A stretch of DNA of 21,221 nt from DASYAN01 sp036501345 (lineage in GTDB: Bacteria; Chloroflexota; Ktedonobacteria; Ktedonobacterales; Ktedonobacteraceae): contig DASYAN010000360.1 of NCBI GenBank assembly GCA_036501345.1, positions 1 through 21,221 of the forward strand. The letters are read 5' to 3'. The position numbers and the translations under genes are program-made. The notes below the pieces were generated by a model that made no database searches, was not told where the DNA came from, and saw only the letters and a list, made by a program, of their open reading frames with translations. Of the stretch, positions 18,152 through 21,221 are shown one piece after another (the stretch's first letter is position 1; every line of letters starts with the position of its first letter).

Positions 18152-18751
18152 TCAGAAAGCCCACCCTGAGCCAAAGAGACAGGACCGGAAGCAAATGTCG
18201 ATCAGGCGAGGTTGAGCTCTCTCAAAAACCTTCGTTTGGGAGTACAGATTACCATAGCGCACTCCTCGACGCAGCGCCCAATCATCGACACCTAAGACCC
18301 TGACCGGATCAAGATGGAATGGCGCGGCATCTCTGACTCTGCGCAGCAGTGTGCGTGGGCTGGCCGTCAATCCGAGTTGAACTGAAGCGCGAGCGCCGGG
18401 TCTGCCGCCTAAAGTATAGCCGATGACTTCCAGGGCATCGTTCAAGCGCGCTGTGCGGCGGGCATAAGGGTCGGCGACTTCAGGTAACAACTCGCAGAAG
18501 ATGCGCTGCTTGCAAGCGGAGTTCTGGCAGAAGAACTTCCGCACGTTCAGATGTAATCTGACTCGGATGCCTTCCCACGGGAGGTCAGCCAGACAGCGGG
18601 AGTAGCGACTATGGACTTTAGCTGAAGGGAGTTCGCAACGTGGACAGAGTGAACTGGCTTGTTTGGAAACAACCAAGAGCGAGATGTGGTCCGAAGCATT
18701 GACGATCTTTTCCAAGCGCAGTGCGACGGGGTCAGCGAGCAATGTTTTCAT
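18152..18751 (-). pseudogene. Truncated ISL3-family transposase
   Basis: The first ~165 residues are those of an ISL3 transposase: MKTLLADPVALRLEKI, a zinc-finger pair CPRC (~36-39) and FFCQNSACKQRIFCELLP (~73-90), a helix-turn-helix part (ALEVIGYTLGGRPGARASVQLG), and the start of the DDE catalytic core at VLGVDDWALRRGVRYG. Recognisable homology stops near 18250; the remaining ~33 residues (NLYSQTKVFERAQ and on) do not resemble ISL3 and the rest of the catalytic domain is absent. ISL3 enzymes are usually over 400 residues, so this copy is dead. The sequence on its 5' side up to about 18810 probably still belongs to the element, but no terminal inverted repeat can be paired. Confidence 0.8.
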
Positions 18752-18904
18752 GGCGCGCTTATAGCAGCCTACTCTCGCTTCACCAAATGCGCCTCAGAAC
18801 CTTGAAATCCGCCACCTACGTCTATCATCGTGTTGCCGATAGCAACCCCCTATTACTACACGCACCGCAACGAGGCCGCGCACATCATCACCGGGCAATC
18901 GTGC
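18752..18904. other. Short spacer, probable ISL3 left end and eCIS-gene 3' flank
   Basis: The first ~60 bases are upstream of the ISL3 start codon and may hold its transposon end. The rest follows the stop of the eCIS-core gene. No coding frame or clear terminator is visible. Confidence 0.4.
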
Positions 18905-21175
18905 CTAACGCGCTGACGCTGTCTGCTTTTTCTCCGCCGCAAGAATCCGGTCCGCCAGGTCCTGCCAATAGCGATTTTGCAGCTTGGCCCTGTCGATGTC
19001 CTTTTGAGTGCCCTGGTGCAGTTCGAGATCCGAGACGGCGATCTGAAAATTGACGAGGGACTTCTGGAGCCGGTACATCACGTAATCAAGCAGGCCGCCG
19101 AGCCATATATTGTGTGCCTTGGCGTATTCGAACATGTCCTCGACCGAGGGGGTCACCAGAGGAATGTCGATGATCAACGTACGCGTGGTCGTCAGATGAC
19201 GTCCGCCGCCGCTGATACCTGACAGGAAGTTTTGCGGAATTGATGGATCCACGGGCTGATAGGCGTAATCGATACTGTCGATACCGATCATCGGCGCGGA
19301 ATCGCTCGTGGTCGGTTCCGGCCCGGTATTGGCTTCGAAGAAGGTGATGACGGAACTATTCAGGAAAACCCAGGCATAGGTCGTCACCTCGGGCGCAAAC
19401 ATCATCTTCTTCAGCGCTTCGTCCGGATGGGCGTTGATCTGCTGTCCCGCAACATGGAGGAGCGCATCGATCTGCTTCTGCACGATCTTCGCGTCGACGC
19501 GCTTCTTCAGGTAGCCGGCGAGCAGGGAAAGGCCCACCGACGCCGCACCCAACCCGATGTGCAAGCCCACCTGAGAAGCGCCGCCGGCGCCGCCCGTGGC
19601 CGGTTTCGTTTCTCCGCTCTCGTGTTCGGACTGGGCGCCGGCACCACCGGATGCCTTCGTCGCGGTCGGCGGGGTTCCGCTTGACGGTTCGACATCGCCC
19701 TGGGTCTTGGGCGGCACTTTAGCTGTGACGGGTGGAGCATTGGGTTCAGACTCTGGCTTTGTGGGTGCAGCAGAGGGTGTAGGCGTTTCAGTCGGAGGAG
19801 GGGTTCCTGCCGTCCTAGCTGGTATTGGTTTAAGGAATGATTCGATATCTCCGTACCGCTCACTACTGGGAGTAACACGCGGGGTTGTGGTCTGATTCTG
19901 TATTTCAAGCCCGGCCTCAAACAGGCGGGTCGGCTTCTCAGTACCATGTGCAGCCTCAACCTTATACACGATGGATTTCAGGCGCAGTGTGCCTGGATGA
20001 CTTTCTGTCTCTGTAGTGAGGTAGATGGTTACACCTGAGGCCTTTTGGGCATTGAGGTCTGATATGAACTGTTCGATGCCTAGTTTCTGAAATTCTTGAT
20101 TGACCTCACTGGGAGCATAGCGAATGCCTTGAGCGCTCTCGGCACCAGTAATATTACCCTGGCTATGCGCACGCTCCCAGCCCTTTAAGCCAACCTCGAC
20201 GCCTGGTGGCAACAATTTCTCATAACCAAGTCTTCCAGGTGGGATATCAACGACACTCTTGATAACAACCTTGTTACCAACCACCCCTTCGCTGATAATG
20301 CGGCCTGTTCCTACTTGAGCTATGGCTGCCTGCTTGCCCTTTGGAACATTTGGCGGAGTCTGACGTTGAACGGCTAAACCATCAATGGACTGCTGAATCG
20401 TGTGAGTCAGTTCGTGAGCGAGCAACCTTCGTCCTATTGTCGCATCGGGCGCATACTGGCCGGCTCCAAATATAATATTATTGCCAACGGTATAAGCTAC
20501 TGCGTTTATGGATTGTGCTGATTGCTCATCGGTATGCACTCGTACCTGGCTAAAATCATGCCCAAAGCGTGGTTCCATAAACGCACGAGTAGCTGCATCA
20601 AGCGGCTGGCCGCCACCTCTAAGAGAGTGAATGCGGGCTTGCAGTTCTGGCGTGACAGTAGGAGTGTGACCTGGAGCTTCTTTGGCCTGGAGCGCCTCTT
20701 CCTCTTCTTCCTCATCTGGCTGGCGATGCACTTGCTCAGACTCAGGAGGAAGCCGTTGAATAGGAAGAGGTGAGGGATGACCCGAACTTCTCGTATTCTG
20801 TACGGTTTCCGAATCTGGCATACGCATCACCTGCTCAGCAACTTGATCGGCTTCTTGCTCATACATATCCCCTGGCTGGTTGACTTTGAGTTTTGTTTGT
20901 GGCGCTGCTGTATGTGTAGAGTGAATGGGTATCTGGCTAAAATCGTGACCAAAGCGTGGTTCTCTGAACGCTTGCGTTGATGCATCGATGTGCGTATTCT
21001 GAGCATGCAGCAAGTTGAGCACTGCTTGATTGCCTATAGTTCGCTGAAGTTCAAGGAGTGGATGGACTGCAACATGATTAAGTAGACAACCAGAAATAAT
21101 CCCGACATCTACCCATGTGGGCGAATCGTGTAATTCCATTGCGGATGGAACGCATCTCCCTGGATATCGACACAC
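18905..21175 (-). CDS. eCIS core-domain (DUF4157) protein, 5' end probably disrupted
   Basis: The reading frame has 756 codons. HPLLELQRTIGNQAVLNLL (~38-56) is the usual opening of these proteins. EPRFGHDFSQ occurs twice (72-81 and 201-210), PGDMYEQEADQVAEQVMRM lies between them, and a zinc-protease-like HELTH is at 254-258 within LLAHELTHTIQQS. A Glu-rich run is near 162-168. DUF4157 proteins are linked with extracellular contractile injection systems as cargo or leader modules. A Pro/Thr/Ala-rich linker (~450-540) leads to a GC-rich C-terminal part with a hydrophobic stretch GLHIGLGAASVGLSLLAGYL and then a globular domain I do not recognise. The GTG at 21175 lies inside the end of a transposase gene on the same strand, so the true start was probably lost; residues before ~25 are not native. 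M13 is another possible start. No eCIS tube or sheath genes are visible in the window. Confidence 0.75.
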   Translation of the reverse strand: MCRYPGRCVPSAMELHDSPTWVDVGIISGCLLNHVAVHPLLELQRTIGNQAVLNLLHAQNTHIDASTQAFREPRFGHDFSQIPIHSTHTAAPQTKLKVNQPGDMYEQEADQVAEQVMRMPDSETVQNTRSSGHPSPLPIQRLPPESEQVHRQPDEEEEEEALQAKEAPGHTPTVTPELQARIHSLRGGGQPLDAATRAFMEPRFGHDFSQVRVHTDEQSAQSINAVAYTVGNNIIFGAGQYAPDATIGRRLLAHELTHTIQQSIDGLAVQRQTPPNVPKGKQAAIAQVGTGRIISEGVVGNKVVIKSVVDIPPGRLGYEKLLPPGVEVGLKGWERAHSQGNITGAESAQGIRYAPSEVNQEFQKLGIEQFISDLNAQKASGVTIYLTTETESHPGTLRLKSIVYKVEAAHGTEKPTRLFEAGLEIQNQTTTPRVTPSSERYGDIESFLKPIPARTAGTPPPTETPTPSAAPTKPESEPNAPPVTAKVPPKTQGDVEPSSGTPPTATKASGGAGAQSEHESGETKPATGGAGGASQVGLHIGLGAASVGLSLLAGYLKKRVDAKIVQKQIDALLHVAGQQINAHPDEALKKMMFAPEVTTYAWVFLNSSVITFFEANTGPEPTTSDSAPMIGIDSIDYAYQPVDPSIPQNFLSGISGGGRHLTTTRTLIIDIPLVTPSVEDMFEYAKAHNIWLGGLLDYVMYRLQKSLVNFQIAVSDLELHQGTQKDIDRAKLQNRYWQDLADRILAAEKKQTASAR
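20546..20962 (-). repeat. Near-identical 30-bp intragenic repeat pair
   Basis: Bases 20546-20575 and 20933-20962 match at 28 of 30 positions. They encode the two EPRFGHDFSQ motifs of the eCIS-core protein, residues 72-81 and 201-210. The identity at third codon positions suggests recent duplication or gene conversion rather than protein-level constraint alone. Confidence 0.7.
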
Positions 21176-21221
21176 CGCATTTGCTCATCGGTAATCTTCT
21201 TACCGGTCTCGTACTCGTGCT
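21109..21221 (-). CDS. C-terminus of ISAzo13-family transposase (partial)
   Basis: Reading leftward from the window edge, the last 36 codons before the TAG at 21109-21111 give HEYETGKKITDEQM, then DIQGDAFHPQWNYTIRP and a final HG. The pattern YxTGxKxxDEQM ... FHxxWNYTIxP is the C-terminal signature of ISAzo13/Rhodopirellula-type DDE transposases, as I remember it. The rest of the gene lies outside the window, so whether the copy is intact is unknown. It is on the same strand as the eCIS-core gene and its end overlaps that gene's first ~22 codons in another frame. Confidence 0.75.
   Translation of the reverse strand, partial: HEYETGKKITDEQMRCVDIQGDAFHPQWNYTIRPHG

Noticed and set aside
19507..19959. 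150-codon minus-strand ORF in the GC-rich part of the eCIS gene
   Set aside because: Pro/Arg-rich product of a second frame in GC-rich linker DNA; the eCIS frame explains the region.
1..21221. CRISPR array, tRNA or rRNA genes
   Set aside because: No regularly spaced repeats and no cloverleaf or rRNA-like sequence were seen on either strand.

Overview
The window looks like an accessory, defence-rich region of a bacterial chromosome. The best guess for the host is a soil Chloroflexota of the Ktedonobacteria type. That is an inference from the style of the proteins (Hanks kinases fused to other domains, Schlafen-type ATP-binding regulators, an eCIS-core DUF4157 protein, ISL3 and ISAzo13 remnants) and from the mixed, near-50% GC; no marker gene proves it.

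Region 1 (1-9295) is a tight co-directional operon of three large genes. The first encodes an N-terminal Ser/Thr kinase fused to a P-loop ATPase that resembles DptF. The second encodes a 564-residue protein I do not recognise. The third encodes a ~1670-residue protein with a PD-(D/E)xK nuclease-like core followed by a HerA-type ATPase, a layout like DptH. Gene 2 follows gene 1 by 14 bases and gene 3 starts 5 bases after gene 2. A reading frame entering from the left edge ends inside the start of gene 1, so the operon probably continues upstream. The set resembles a phage-restriction effector module (Dpt/Ssp-like, or the kinase-plus-ATPase/nuclease end of a methylation-associated system) but has its own kinase and no modification gene in view.

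Region 2 (9296-11100) holds an 84-bp MITE with a perfect 8-bp target duplication, a tandem hairpin repeat, a four-helix membrane protein on the minus strand, and a decayed Schlafen-type ATP-binding regulator with several frameshifts behind an extended -10 promoter.

Region 3 (11104-17424) is one gene for a ~2100-residue STAND/NACHT-type protein with an N-terminal nuclease-like domain, a central P-loop NTPase and a very long helical-repeat C-terminus. This is the architecture of Avs-type phage sensors.

Region 4 (17425-21221) is shaped by transposons: a stretch with inverted repeats and a short orphan ORF, a truncated ISL3 transposase, a DUF4157/eCIS-core protein whose C-terminal half has very different codon use, and the C-terminus of an ISAzo13-type transposase that has apparently cut into the 5' end of the eCIS-core gene.

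Taken together the window reads as two candidate anti-phage loci (the kinase/HerA operon and the solo STAND gene) plus an eCIS-cargo-like gene, set among decayed mobile DNA.
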